This document shows positions 6,313 to 13,475 of a stretch of DNA of 13,475 nucleotides, one piece after another. Location: assembly GCA_013215865.1 (NCBI GenBank), contig JABSQL010000126.1, positions 1 through 13,475 on the forward strand, in the 5' to 3' direction. The translations under genes and the position numbers were made by a program. The DNA is from Candidatus Margulisiibacteriota bacterium. GTDB lineage: Bacteria; Margulisbacteria; Marinamargulisbacteria; DT-59. How positions within the stretch are numbered: the stretch's first letter is position 1; every line of letters begins with the position of its first letter. The notes under the pieces are model-generated. The model did no database searches and was not told where the DNA came from. It saw only the letters and a list, made by a program, of their open reading frames with translations.

Positions 6313-6687
6313 ATGTCAGATACAATATTGGCGATCGATGATGATCCATCAATACTGGAAATAGTAAAGGTGATTTTATCCGAAAAAGGCTATCATATCA
6401 TTACTGCTGAAAGTGGTGAGAAAGGCCTGAAACTTGCACGTATTCATCGCCCAAAATGCATTTTACTGGATGTCGTTATGCCAAAAATGTCTGGATATAT
6501 GGTGTCAGCGATTCTTGATAAAGATCGTGTTCTGAGAAAAATCCCTCTAATTTTACTCACTGCAACGGCTCAAATGGTCGGTCATATTTCTTTATCCGTT
6601 AAAGCACATCATAAGCTGCTAAAACCCTTCAAACCTGAGGACCTTTTAGAAATCGTTGAGAATGTGATGAACCCTATCAAGGAGTAG
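6313..6687 (+). CDS. Single-domain response regulator (CheY-like receiver)
   Basis: A 124-residue stand-alone receiver domain with every phosphotransfer residue: acidic pocket Asp9/Asp10 (AIDDDPS), phosphoacceptor Asp53 (LLDVVMPKMSG), switch Thr83 (LLTAT) and Lys104 (LLKPFKPEDLL). There is no output domain, so it must act by binding a partner protein, or as an intermediate in a phosphorelay. I prefer ATG 6313 over the in-frame GTG at 6307, because GAGGTGAT (6304-6311) pairs with the 16S 3' end in a position that serves the ATG. A -10-like TATAGT lies at 6289-6294 without a clear -35. No histidine kinase is in the window, so its pathway is unknown. Its 3' end overlaps the convergent murI gene by 11 bp. 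Confidence 0.92.
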   Translation: MSDTILAIDDDPSILEIVKVILSEKGYHIITAESGEKGLKLARIHRPKCILLDVVMPKMSGYMVSAILDKDRVLRKIPLILLTATAQMVGHISLSVKAHHKLLKPFKPEDLLEIVENVMNPIKE

Positions 6688-7462
6688 CTAAGGTAGGTTG
6701 GTATTGCTTCACTTTAGAAGTGGGCCAGTTGAAATGCTCTGATATGAATGCGGAAAAAGAATCTGGGTTTCCACTTACCCAAAATTCAATAGTAGGGTGA
6801 GAAGATGAAATCATAAAAGGTGACATCACTGATAAAATACTATTGGCAGGGTTAACCAACGTTAGATTAGGATGAATAGATCGAATGAGCGGTTGGAAAA
6901 AGGGGTAGTGTGTACAGCCCAAAATTAGGGTGTCTGCACCAAAATTTTGAACTTTATCAAGATAATGCGTTACTTTAGATATGGATTTTTGACTTGTAAT
7001 TTGGTTGGACTCGACAAAGGGTACTAACTCGGGACATTCAAGCTCTAATATATCCAAAGAAGGGTGTAAAGAAGTGAGTGTTTTGGTGTATGCCTTAGAT
7101 GAAATAGTGCCTGTTGTTCCGAGAACAGCGATACGATTTGTAAGGGTTTTGTTGATGGCGTCTTTACACGAAGGCTCTATAAGACCAAATGTGGGAATCG
7201 CTGTTTTTTTTGAGATATGGTCAAAAACCAATGAGCAAGACGTATTACAAGCAACCACCAGTGATTTAATATGCTTTGAGGTTAGAAAATCAACAATTTC
7301 ATCTGTGACCAATACAAGCTCTTCACGTGATTTTGATCCCCAGGGAGCTCGTTTAGTATCACCCATATATATAAAAGACTCTTCTGGGTATGCTTTCTGC
7401 AGCGCATAAAGAACGGTGAGTCCACCCAAACCTGAATCGAATATGCCTATCGGACGTTTCAT
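6677..7462 (-). CDS. murI: Glutamate racemase MurI
   Basis: MurI converts L-glutamate to D-glutamate for peptidoglycan synthesis in the cytoplasm. The 261-residue product has normal length and the full set of motifs: FDSGLGGLTV (8-17), with catalytic-site Asp9 and Ser10; GDTKRAPWG (34-42); VACNTS (70-75), with catalytic Cys72; and LGCTHYP (181-187), with catalytic Cys183. The family's PYG step reads PWG (Trp41 in place of Tyr). The ATG at 7462 has no Shine-Dalgarno sequence; a perfect TATAAT ends 6 nt before it. It lies 31 bp after the amidase gene, same strand, so it is the last gene of an apparent envelope operon, and overlaps the convergent response regulator at its 3' end. Confidence 0.97.
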   Translation of the reverse strand: MKRPIGIFDSGLGGLTVLYALQKAYPEESFIYMGDTKRAPWGSKSREELVLVTDEIVDFLTSKHIKSLVVACNTSCSLVFDHISKKTAIPTFGLIEPSCKDAINKTLTNRIAVLGTTGTISSKAYTKTLTSLHPSLDILELECPELVPFVESNQITSQKSISKVTHYLDKVQNFGADTLILGCTHYPFFQPLIRSIHPNLTLVNPANSILSVMSPFMISSSHPTIEFWVSGNPDSFSAFISEHFNWPTSKVKQYQPTLATP

Positions 7463-7468
7463 GAGCGC

Positions 7469-7497
7469 ATTATAGCGTAAAAAATATCTATTTTCAC
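7469..7497 (-). promoter_or_regulatory. Candidate internal promoter for murI, possibly giving a leaderless transcript
   Basis: On the minus strand GTGAAA (7492-7497; 4 of 6 to the -35) and a perfect TATAAT (7469-7474) are 17 bp apart. Only 6 nt lie between the -10 and the murI ATG. The -35 overlaps the amidase stop codon (7494-7496). If used, transcription begins at about the A of the ATG. Confidence 0.45.
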
Positions 7498-8894
7498 CCG
7501 TTTTCTTTGTAGTAATTTAAAATACCCTTATAAGTTGCATTTGCAATTTTTTGACGAAAGGAGGGCTGATTAATAAGCCAACTCTCATGAGGGTTTGTCA
7601 TAAAACAAGGTTCAATAAGAGCCGAAGGCATATTAGAGTGATGTAAAATATACATGGTTTCTTTTTTTAGACCATTGTTTCTAAGCTTGAGCGCATTCAC
7701 AAGCTCTTTGTGGAGGTGATTGGCCAAAATTTTATCACTCTTTTTGTAATAATATGTTTCAATTCCTTTTGCGTATGTTTTGTTAAAGGAATTTATATGA
7801 ATACTAATAAGAAGGTCAGATTTAGTGTTGTTAGCCTCTCTCGTCCGAGTTCCCAGGGTGGGGTTTGAATCATTTTTTCTTGCCATTATTACCCGTGCAC
7901 CGCCTGATTTTAACAATGCTTCAAGCCTTTGGGATATATCCAGCGTGTGTTCTTTTTCTTTTTCACCTCTATATCCAATCGCACCAGGATCGTACCCTCC
8001 ATGACCAGGGTCTAAATAAATGGTTTTTCCCTTCAACAAGTGAATAGCCTTGGAGGATGACTTAGGTGTTGCTGGGGGAGTGGCTGTTGTAAGTGGAAAA
8101 CTAATTTCAAATTCCCTGCCATTTTGTGAAAGATTTTTTGAAAACAGGGTATCCTCATGTAAATCAAATACCAAACGGGTGAATAGGGGTGTGTGAGACA
8201 GTTGAGATGTTCGTATTTTTCCATATACGCTTGATGATGACCAGTAAATTGGGTTCAGTTTACATATAGATCCTTTAAAATCAATGATAAGCCTAGGAGG
8301 GTTTTGAGCAGACCAAATAGCTGGAGACAGGGTGCCGCTAGATTTAATCAAAACCGTTTGTCTGCCATTTTTGATAGACTGGTGAATGTCATGAATAACA
8401 AAATGTGTGGAGGGTTGGTTCTGAGGTTTTGAAGATGGTTTACGGATATGTGCTTTAAAATGGGAACTCTTTACAATAGAAATTTCATTTCCTTTTTGAG
8501 ATAATGTGTAATTCAATAACGACAAAAATGCCTTGATGGGAACATAAAGAGTATGTTGATATTCTACCGGAGCATTTTTAAAAGACCTTGATTGACCGTT
8601 GAATAAAAAATCTTTCGCGTTTGGGACAATGACAAATTCATACTGATCAGTAATAGAAACGATATAGGCATTCAACCGCCTAGAATAAGATAATGAACCT
8701 TTAAGGGAAGAGAGTATATCTTTGATGGGAATCATGTACGTATCTTCTCGAATTAAAGCCGGAGTATCAAGCTCGATAGGGGTCTTATTAAAAAATAACT
8801 GAATATCCTTCTGTGTTTGGGTACTTGGAAGTGCGAATAGCAAAACGCTCAATTTTAAAACCAACGTTATACACAGTATAAAACGCATACCCAC
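7494..8894 (-). CDS. N-acetylmuramoyl-L-alanine amidase (Cu-amine-oxidase-like domain + AMIN + Amidase_3)
   Basis: A secreted zinc amidase that cuts the bond between MurNAc and the stem peptide. A hydrophobic signal segment covers residues 3-21. Residues ~33-145 resemble a copper-amine-oxidase N-terminal-like domain with two YMIPIKD / LYVPIKA repeats. Residues ~165-265 form an AMIN-like domain (NPPRLIIDFKGSI, TRLVFDL), which in this family directs amidases to the septum or the peptidoglycan. Residues ~290-463 are Amidase_3, with zinc ligands His298 (DPGHGG), Glu313 (GEKEKEH) and His366 (SIHIN) and catalytic Glu428 (LIEPCFMTN). No short blocking helix is obvious. The start is GTG 8894 (GGAG at 8907-8910, 12 nt away) or ATG 8888, two codons later. 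The gene begins 17 bp after the giant membrane-protein gene and ends 31 bp before murI, which points to one operon for envelope assembly. Confidence 0.93.
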   Translation of the reverse strand: MGMRFILCITLVLKLSVLLFALPSTQTQKDIQLFFNKTPIELDTPALIREDTYMIPIKDILSSLKGSLSYSRRLNAYIVSITDQYEFVIVPNAKDFLFNGQSRSFKNAPVEYQHTLYVPIKAFLSLLNYTLSQKGNEISIVKSSHFKAHIRKPSSKPQNQPSTHFVIHDIHQSIKNGRQTVLIKSSGTLSPAIWSAQNPPRLIIDFKGSICKLNPIYWSSSSVYGKIRTSQLSHTPLFTRLVFDLHEDTLFSKNLSQNGREFEISFPLTTATPPATPKSSSKAIHLLKGKTIYLDPGHGGYDPGAIGYRGEKEKEHTLDISQRLEALLKSGGARVIMARKNDSNPTLGTRTREANNTKSDLLISIHINSFNKTYAKGIETYYYKKSDKILANHLHKELVNALKLRNNGLKKETMYILHHSNMPSALIEPCFMTNPHESWLINQPSFRQKIANATYKGILNYYKENG

Positions 8895-8911
8895 ATTCTA
8901 TCGCAGCTCCA

Positions 8912-11900
8912 TTACATGAACAATGTCATTTTAATCAAGAACCCGGAAACATCATAACTATTAGAAGATCCGATTCGGTCTGAAATCTTTTTCCATTGAC
9001 CCTCTCCTGTAATAACCAATTTATCAAGATAAGGGGAATTTGAAAGAGGAAAATTGATATTGATACTTAATGAACCTAAGATGACCATATCATCACGTTG
9101 CCTAACACGAATGGGGATACGTTCATTGGACCCTTGTTTGCTTTCATCCAAATCCAAAAAGTTAAGCCCAGTACCTTTATTATCCTCTTTTGAAAATGTG
9201 ATATTTACATCAAAGTTAGGGGTTTTAATGGGGGTATAGCCAAAAGTCCAGACTTCTTTGGTACCATCACCTTGAAAAATAGCATCTTGAAATGTTTCTT
9301 TAAATCCATATGTATATGTCATGCTCATATTCGAAATAGGGTGAAGCCCTCCGCCATAGCTTGTAATAATTTGCCTGAAAGAATTAAACGCAGTGGAAGT
9401 GGTCCGATACAGTTGACTATTTACATTGTTTTCGTGGCTACCTGTTAATGATAAAAAGCGGATGGGCCTGTAGGACGTACTTCCTTTTCGGTTAATGGAA
9501 ATATTCTGTAAAAATTCTGTACTCACATTTGCTACATTTGAAAAAGGGACCCCAGGTACGTCTGTTTTATTTTGGACAGACATTCCCGTCACATATGATC
9601 CTGAAAAGCTGATAAAAGAAAACGGCGTGTAAGTTGCACCATAAGAATCTCCAAAAGATTGATTCAGAACAGTGCCCGTAACGGAGGGATTTCTGTTTCT
9701 GGAGTAGTATTCAAAAGAATCAGTGATAGTGGCTGTTGTGGTGAACCACGATTTGGGCGAATAGTTTAAATTGTAGGTGTTTTTATTGGTGTTGAAATTT
9801 TCTAAACTGGTATTTGTCGTGGATGTACTTGGTATAGATGGAATAAGGGACTCAGTAGTGTCATTGTCTATTCTGAATTGAGACTGATTGCTATATGATG
9901 CACCAAAAGAACCTAAATTTAAACCAAAAATTCCAATAGAACCAGGACTAAACGTCAGCTCTTGGCCGTTGGATTGGTCATCAAAGGACTTGGTGGTTAT
10001 ATTGGCTGTCCCCGTATTGAGATTTTGAGAACTCATTCTGAGCTCCTTTTTGCTTGAAAATGTATATCCATAAGAAAAAAGATTCAAAATAGGTATGCGC
10101 GGTCTCACCGTTACCTTTGCATCTGCCTGACTCCCATTAGACTGAGAATAATTACTCGTTACAATGCCGCTCTGAACGGTGTCATTTAAGTTGGAATGAC
10201 CCGTTGACAGCGTAAAAGATTCCAACCTTAACCCTGAAATAGGTTCAAACCCACTGAAGCGCATATTTTCAGAAAGTTGTTTGAAAGTATGTTTATCATT
10301 GTTAGACTGGGTGATGATATAAGACTGACCAAATCCCATGCTAGACCCTCTGAGGGGTCTTGATAGAAACTCTAATATTCCGATGTCTGTTGAGCGTATA
10401 GCCGAATAAGGAATAAAGCGATTAACACCAAAAGTAGTTCTCTCATTCACAGGACCTCTTTGCCCAAGTAATGAACTCTCAGATTCGCTATGTACGAAAC
10501 CAAAGCTCATGTCTAACCAGGAATAGGGCCTATAACCCATGCCGTAGTCTGTATTTTGAAGGCTTTGACGGTCTATGGGAGAGTCAGCATTTGCTTGCTT
10601 TTCAAAATTTCTATAATCTACATTCAAATGTCCAGAGAGTGTTGGAAATGGCATGATCTCCGTATTGAAACCCAAGTTCTCTCTATTTTGAAAACCCAGA
10701 GCTGTGTTATTAGATTTACCCTTGGAATGAAGTTTATTGAGATAGGATTTTACAGAAAAATGGTATAGGCCCATAAACTTTTTGGGTGACCATTGATTTT
10801 CAAAACCAAGCTGACGTGTTAAACCTTCCGTTTCATTGACACGGTCCACAATATCAGATTTCTGTAACGCATATTTTCCAGACAACCTAGACCTAAATGT
10901 TTCAGGCCCAAAATATGCACTGGTTTGGTACTCTGTTGTGAGGGTGTCAACAGCATGGACATTGCCTGTCGCAGTGAGACTGAAAGGGTCTTGTACTTCT
11001 TGGGATACATTCAACACGTGATGGGTTTCAATTAAATTTTCTAGCAAAAACAAGGTGGCTTTTGCTTGGATATCATCTCTATTCAAATTCACCGCTTCAT
11101 TATTATCATTTAAGCCTTGAAATGTTTCTCTATGCATATAATCAACGCCGACGGACTGTGCATTTTTTAATCGCCATTCTGCATTTGTACCATAGACGAA
11201 GGCACCTTTAGAATCTAATAATGCACCGACAGGTGTAAAGGTGCGGTCTAAATTTTTCATATGAGCCCCAAAAGTAAAAGTGTCTGTAACATAATCTGTA
11301 CGGATTTTATATCCAAAACCAGAGTTTACCTCTCCGCTGTTGGTGGTGGTATCAAATATTTCATAATCTGCTTTGATAACGTCTGTGGCGCTTGGAGTGA
11401 TATTCCGAAATCTGACTTCTCCTTTTCCATAGTTCACGAAATAATCGGTGTCTTTTGATAACAACACATCATTTATGAAAACAGACTCTGAGCCTTCCAC
11501 AATATTCGCCTGCAGAGCGTAAGAGTCATTATCTACACCTGTTCCAGAAAGTGTTTTGCTGGATGCTGTTCTTGATTTATTAAAGTTGTGGGCTGTTTCT
11601 GCAAATTCTGTATCAATACTCCAATTTCTAGAAAGTTTATTATGAACATTAATGCCAATCATGGACTGATTAAAACTACCAAGGTCTGAGGATGATGCGG
11701 GAATATAAAAATAATTCAACTTGATTCGGGTGCCAGAATGGGGGTACTCTTTTAGTTGAGATCCAATATTGTCTTTGGGCAGCATAAATCGTATGCGGGT
11801 AGTTTGGCCATTATCGCCATAATCAATCTCATAGTCTAACCCTTCTACTAGCCGGGTTTCCTGAGAATATGCCCCTCCCCAAACAGAAACATATCCACCA

Positions 11901-13475
11901 CTCTCTTTAAAGCCATTAAACTTCACGGGTGTATTTACAAGATTAAATTGGGAATCAGAGGAATAATATTGGTTTCCATACCCATCTAAACCCTGAAATG
12001 TATATTCTGAACGAGAACTTCGGCTATATGAATAACTAATATTGGTTGGAATGAGGCCGGATATTACCCGAATTTGGCCCTTATGCGCGTTCTCAATTAC
12101 ATAACCCGAAGTGGGGATGACAATGCCACTGGCGACTAATGTAATGCCTTTTGAGGGGACTATGGGGTTGCTTGCAGTGAAAAAGGTGGCACTTACAGCG
12201 GTTATGTTTTCTGTGGCAACGCGAACCAAAAAATCTTCTTCTTCTTGACTGGCTGATTCATTTAAATACACAACCCCTATTTTCAAAGGAGATTCTTTTT
12301 GGGGAGGTGTTATGAGGTCGGTGCGTACCGCTTTATAAGAAACTGTAAGGCGAGTGGGTTTTTTTATTTTGTAGTTGAAAAAGATCCGGCCTTTGTCATA
12401 ATCAACAATATAATCACGGCCTTCTTCTACTTCAAAAGCATTTAATTCAACAATCACAGATCCAACCATGACAGGGCTCTGACTTAAATTGTATGGGCCA
12501 ATACTATCTTCTGCTAAAATGCTGTCTGTAACTTCTTCCGTTAAATAATATTGGTAAGAGATGTCTAGTTTGTCAGTCGGTTTCAGAGAAATATTTTGTA
12601 GATATAGATGTCCTTTTCGGTGCCTTACGATATAATCCCTTCGGTTTTTGAGCATCCGCCCATTTATTTTTACGACCTCGGATCCTAAAATAACGGGAAT
12701 TTGAGAGAGAGTGAATTTGATCGACTCTTTTTCTACAGTGACATTCTCCGTTGATGTACTTGGCCAAAGCGTTTCATTGATCGACTGCTTTTGTTTTTCA
12801 TAATAAGGGACCGCCTTGGATTCCCATTTGTATTGGGTTGCAAGAAAGTTTTTTCGAGATTGGACAGGGAGAAAATCCTGGATAGGGTTATTGATTTCAT
12901 ACACAATTTTGATGAGAACTTCAGGTCCCTTGGGGCCATCCAAAAAAGTGATCTTGCCATTGATATAGTCCACTGAATAATTTGTACCTTCAGACTGTGA
13001 TCGGTTATTTACCCACACCCGTACGCTTCCCTCTAATACAAACCGGCTGAGACTAATAGTGTTAGTACCGTTTCCGTTGGTAAGCGCGGACTTAATTTGG
13101 GTTCTTTCTTTACCCTGTGTCACTTTATATGACCATGCGTCTGTATACACATCGTATTCCACACCATCAATGCTTTTCCCGACACTCACAAGCTCTCCAT
13201 TTTGATAGCCAGTATCAAATTCTCCAAACTTAAGGGTATGTTTATCATATTTAACTTTGATATCAAATTGAGAAGGAAAGTCAGGTTCTTGAGAGACATT
13301 GTAGTCCACAGACAATTTATCATCTAATTGACCTTGAATTTTAAATGCGTAACGGGTGTCAAATTTAGGTTCTCCAAGTAATACATCTGAAGGCAAACTG
13401 CTATAAATGGGGTCTTTACGAATGGTTTCAAATACAGGGCTATTGATATCTTTGGGATTATAGTCCCGACCACTC
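8912..13475 (-). CDS. Giant outer-membrane beta-barrel protein with repeated beta modules, N terminus beyond the window
   Basis: The frame is open to the right edge, giving 1,520 visible residues; the real start and any signal peptide lie outside. A TTG at 13396 is an internal codon, not a start. Counting from the first full codon (13474), residues ~60-130 have a KFGEF...GELVSVGKSIDGVEY segment; residues ~149-690 contain repeated 29-residue beta modules; from ~715 to the end the protein is a long series of alternating polar/hydrophobic strands rich in Tyr, Phe, Ser, Asn and Gly, ending in a strand YDVSGFLIKMTLFM. That is the appearance of a very large outer-membrane beta-barrel, consistent with a diderm cell. 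Cysteine is absent from the visible part. I do not recognise the family. Size and architecture recall SprA (type IX secretion) or other giant barrels, but no diagnostic motif allows that call. The amidase and murI follow directly, which suggests a role in envelope assembly or export. Confidence 0.8.
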   Translation of the reverse strand, partial: SGRDYNPKDINSPVFETIRKDPIYSSLPSDVLLGEPKFDTRYAFKIQGQLDDKLSVDYNVSQEPDFPSQFDIKVKYDKHTLKFGEFDTGYQNGELVSVGKSIDGVEYDVYTDAWSYKVTQGKERTQIKSALTNGNGTNTISLSRFVLEGSVRVWVNNRSQSEGTNYSVDYINGKITFLDGPKGPEVLIKIVYEINNPIQDFLPVQSRKNFLATQYKWESKAVPYYEKQKQSINETLWPSTSTENVTVEKESIKFTLSQIPVILGSEVVKINGRMLKNRRDYIVRHRKGHLYLQNISLKPTDKLDISYQYYLTEEVTDSILAEDSIGPYNLSQSPVMVGSVIVELNAFEVEEGRDYIVDYDKGRIFFNYKIKKPTRLTVSYKAVRTDLITPPQKESPLKIGVVYLNESASQEEEDFLVRVATENITAVSATFFTASNPIVPSKGITLVASGIVIPTSGYVIENAHKGQIRVISGLIPTNISYSYSRSSRSEYTFQGLDGYGNQYYSSDSQFNLVNTPVKFNGFKESGGYVSVWGGAYSQETRLVEGLDYEIDYGDNGQTTRIRFMLPKDNIGSQLKEYPHSGTRIKLNYFYIPASSSDLGSFNQSMIGINVHNKLSRNWSIDTEFAETAHNFNKSRTASSKTLSGTGVDNDSYALQANIVEGSESVFINDVLLSKDTDYFVNYGKGEVRFRNITPSATDVIKADYEIFDTTTNSGEVNSGFGYKIRTDYVTDTFTFGAHMKNLDRTFTPVGALLDSKGAFVYGTNAEWRLKNAQSVGVDYMHRETFQGLNDNNEAVNLNRDDIQAKATLFLLENLIETHHVLNVSQEVQDPFSLTATGNVHAVDTLTTEYQTSAYFGPETFRSRLSGKYALQKSDIVDRVNETEGLTRQLGFENQWSPKKFMGLYHFSVKSYLNKLHSKGKSNNTALGFQNRENLGFNTEIMPFPTLSGHLNVDYRNFEKQANADSPIDRQSLQNTDYGMGYRPYSWLDMSFGFVHSESESSLLGQRGPVNERTTFGVNRFIPYSAIRSTDIGILEFLSRPLRGSSMGFGQSYIITQSNNDKHTFKQLSENMRFSGFEPISGLRLESFTLSTGHSNLNDTVQSGIVTSNYSQSNGSQADAKVTVRPRIPILNLFSYGYTFSSKKELRMSSQNLNTGTANITTKSFDDQSNGQELTFSPGSIGIFGLNLGSFGASYSNQSQFRIDNDTTESLIPSIPSTSTTNTSLENFNTNKNTYNLNYSPKSWFTTTATITDSFEYYSRNRNPSVTGTVLNQSFGDSYGATYTPFSFISFSGSYVTGMSVQNKTDVPGVPFSNVANVSTEFLQNISINRKGSTSYRPIRFLSLTGSHENNVNSQLYRTTSTAFNSFRQIITSYGGGLHPISNMSMTYTYGFKETFQDAIFQGDGTKEVWTFGYTPIKTPNFDVNITFSKEDNKGTGLNFLDLDESKQGSNERIPIRVRQRDDMVILGSLSININFPLSNSPYLDKLVITGEGQWKKISDRIGSSNSYDVSGFLIKMTLFM
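11408..13030 (-). repeat. Degenerate 29-residue protein repeats in the giant outer-membrane protein
   Basis: Four copies have exactly 29 residues and fit GS-x2-V-x-[VIL]-N-x9-Y-x-V-x4-G-x-[VIL]-x-[FL]: 12944-13030, 12599-12685, 12377-12463 and 11408-11494. Two diverged copies are at 12065-12151 (no GS, Tyr shifted by one) and 11786-11899 (with an insertion). In several copies the core reads [RT]-[DN]-Y-x-V-x-[YH]-x-x-G. Each is followed ~12 residues later by a strand such as IKIVYEI, LDISYQYY, LTVSYKA or IKADYEI. The copies are about 75-170 residues apart and look like beta-sandwich or beta-hairpin domains on one scaffold. Confidence 0.8.

Noticed and set aside
7005..7409. 134-codon plus-strand frame inside murI
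   Set aside because: It is antisense to conserved murI motifs and encodes no recognisable domain.
13394..13396. TTG at 13396 as the start of the giant protein
   Set aside because: The frame continues open to the window edge with similar coding character and there is no ribosome binding site; the gene is simply truncated by the window.
8912..13475. Assigning the giant protein as SprA of the type IX secretion system
   Set aside because: Only size and barrel-like composition agree; no diagnostic SprA segment was recognised and the neighbours are not gliding or type IX genes.
1..13475. tRNA or rRNA genes, CRISPR arrays, insertion sequences, phage genes
   Set aside because: No regular repeat-spacer pattern, transposase motif, terminal inverted repeats or tRNA T-loop-like sequence was noticed in the few non-coding gaps, all of which are shorter than 240 bp.

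Overview
This window is the replication-origin region of a low-GC, AT-rich bacterial chromosome. It carries the gene block mnmG (partial) - methyltransferase - dnaA - oriC - dnaN - recF - dciA - small ribosomal protein - response regulator, followed on the opposite strand by a cell-envelope block of a giant outer-membrane protein (partial), an N-acetylmuramoyl-L-alanine amidase and glutamate racemase. The giant beta-barrel protein implies a diderm (outer-membrane) cell. The exact phylum cannot be fixed from sequence alone. A Cu-amine-oxidase-like/AMIN/Amidase_3 amidase, a bS22-like protein and low GC fit poorly sampled diderm lineages near Cyanobacteria (for example Margulisbacteria), but that is only a guess.

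Layout. Positions 1-455 (minus) hold the N-terminal third of the tRNA-modifying enzyme MnmG. A divergent class I SAM methyltransferase follows (530-1273, plus). The 237 bp before dnaA contain a candidate promoter and five DnaA boxes. After dnaA (1511-2848) a 232-bp gap holds the working part of the origin: more DnaA boxes, then a box directly followed by five DnaA-trio triplets and a nearly pure A+T unwinding stretch. dnaN, recF and dciA follow on the plus strand; recF and dciA overlap. Next come a 28-codon basic ribosomal protein gene with a TTG start (too short for most gene callers) and a single-domain CheY-like response regulator. The response regulator gene overlaps the murI gene tail to tail.

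From 6677 to the right edge everything is on the minus strand and reads giant outer-membrane protein -> amidase -> murI, with gaps of 17 and 31 bp. This looks like one envelope-biogenesis operon, with a possible internal promoter for murI.

The replication genes form a coherent initiation set: initiator (DnaA), origin, clamp (DnaN), repair/loading factor (RecF) and the DUF721 helicase-loading factor DciA. Unusual points are a clamp-binding-like pentapeptide in the DnaA linker, an 83-residue proline/glutamate-rich tail on the clamp, a four-cysteine zinc-ribbon-like tail on DciA, and -10-like elements 6-8 nt before several start codons that lack a Shine-Dalgarno sequence. The largest unknown is the >1,520-residue outer-membrane protein with repeated 29-residue beta modules.
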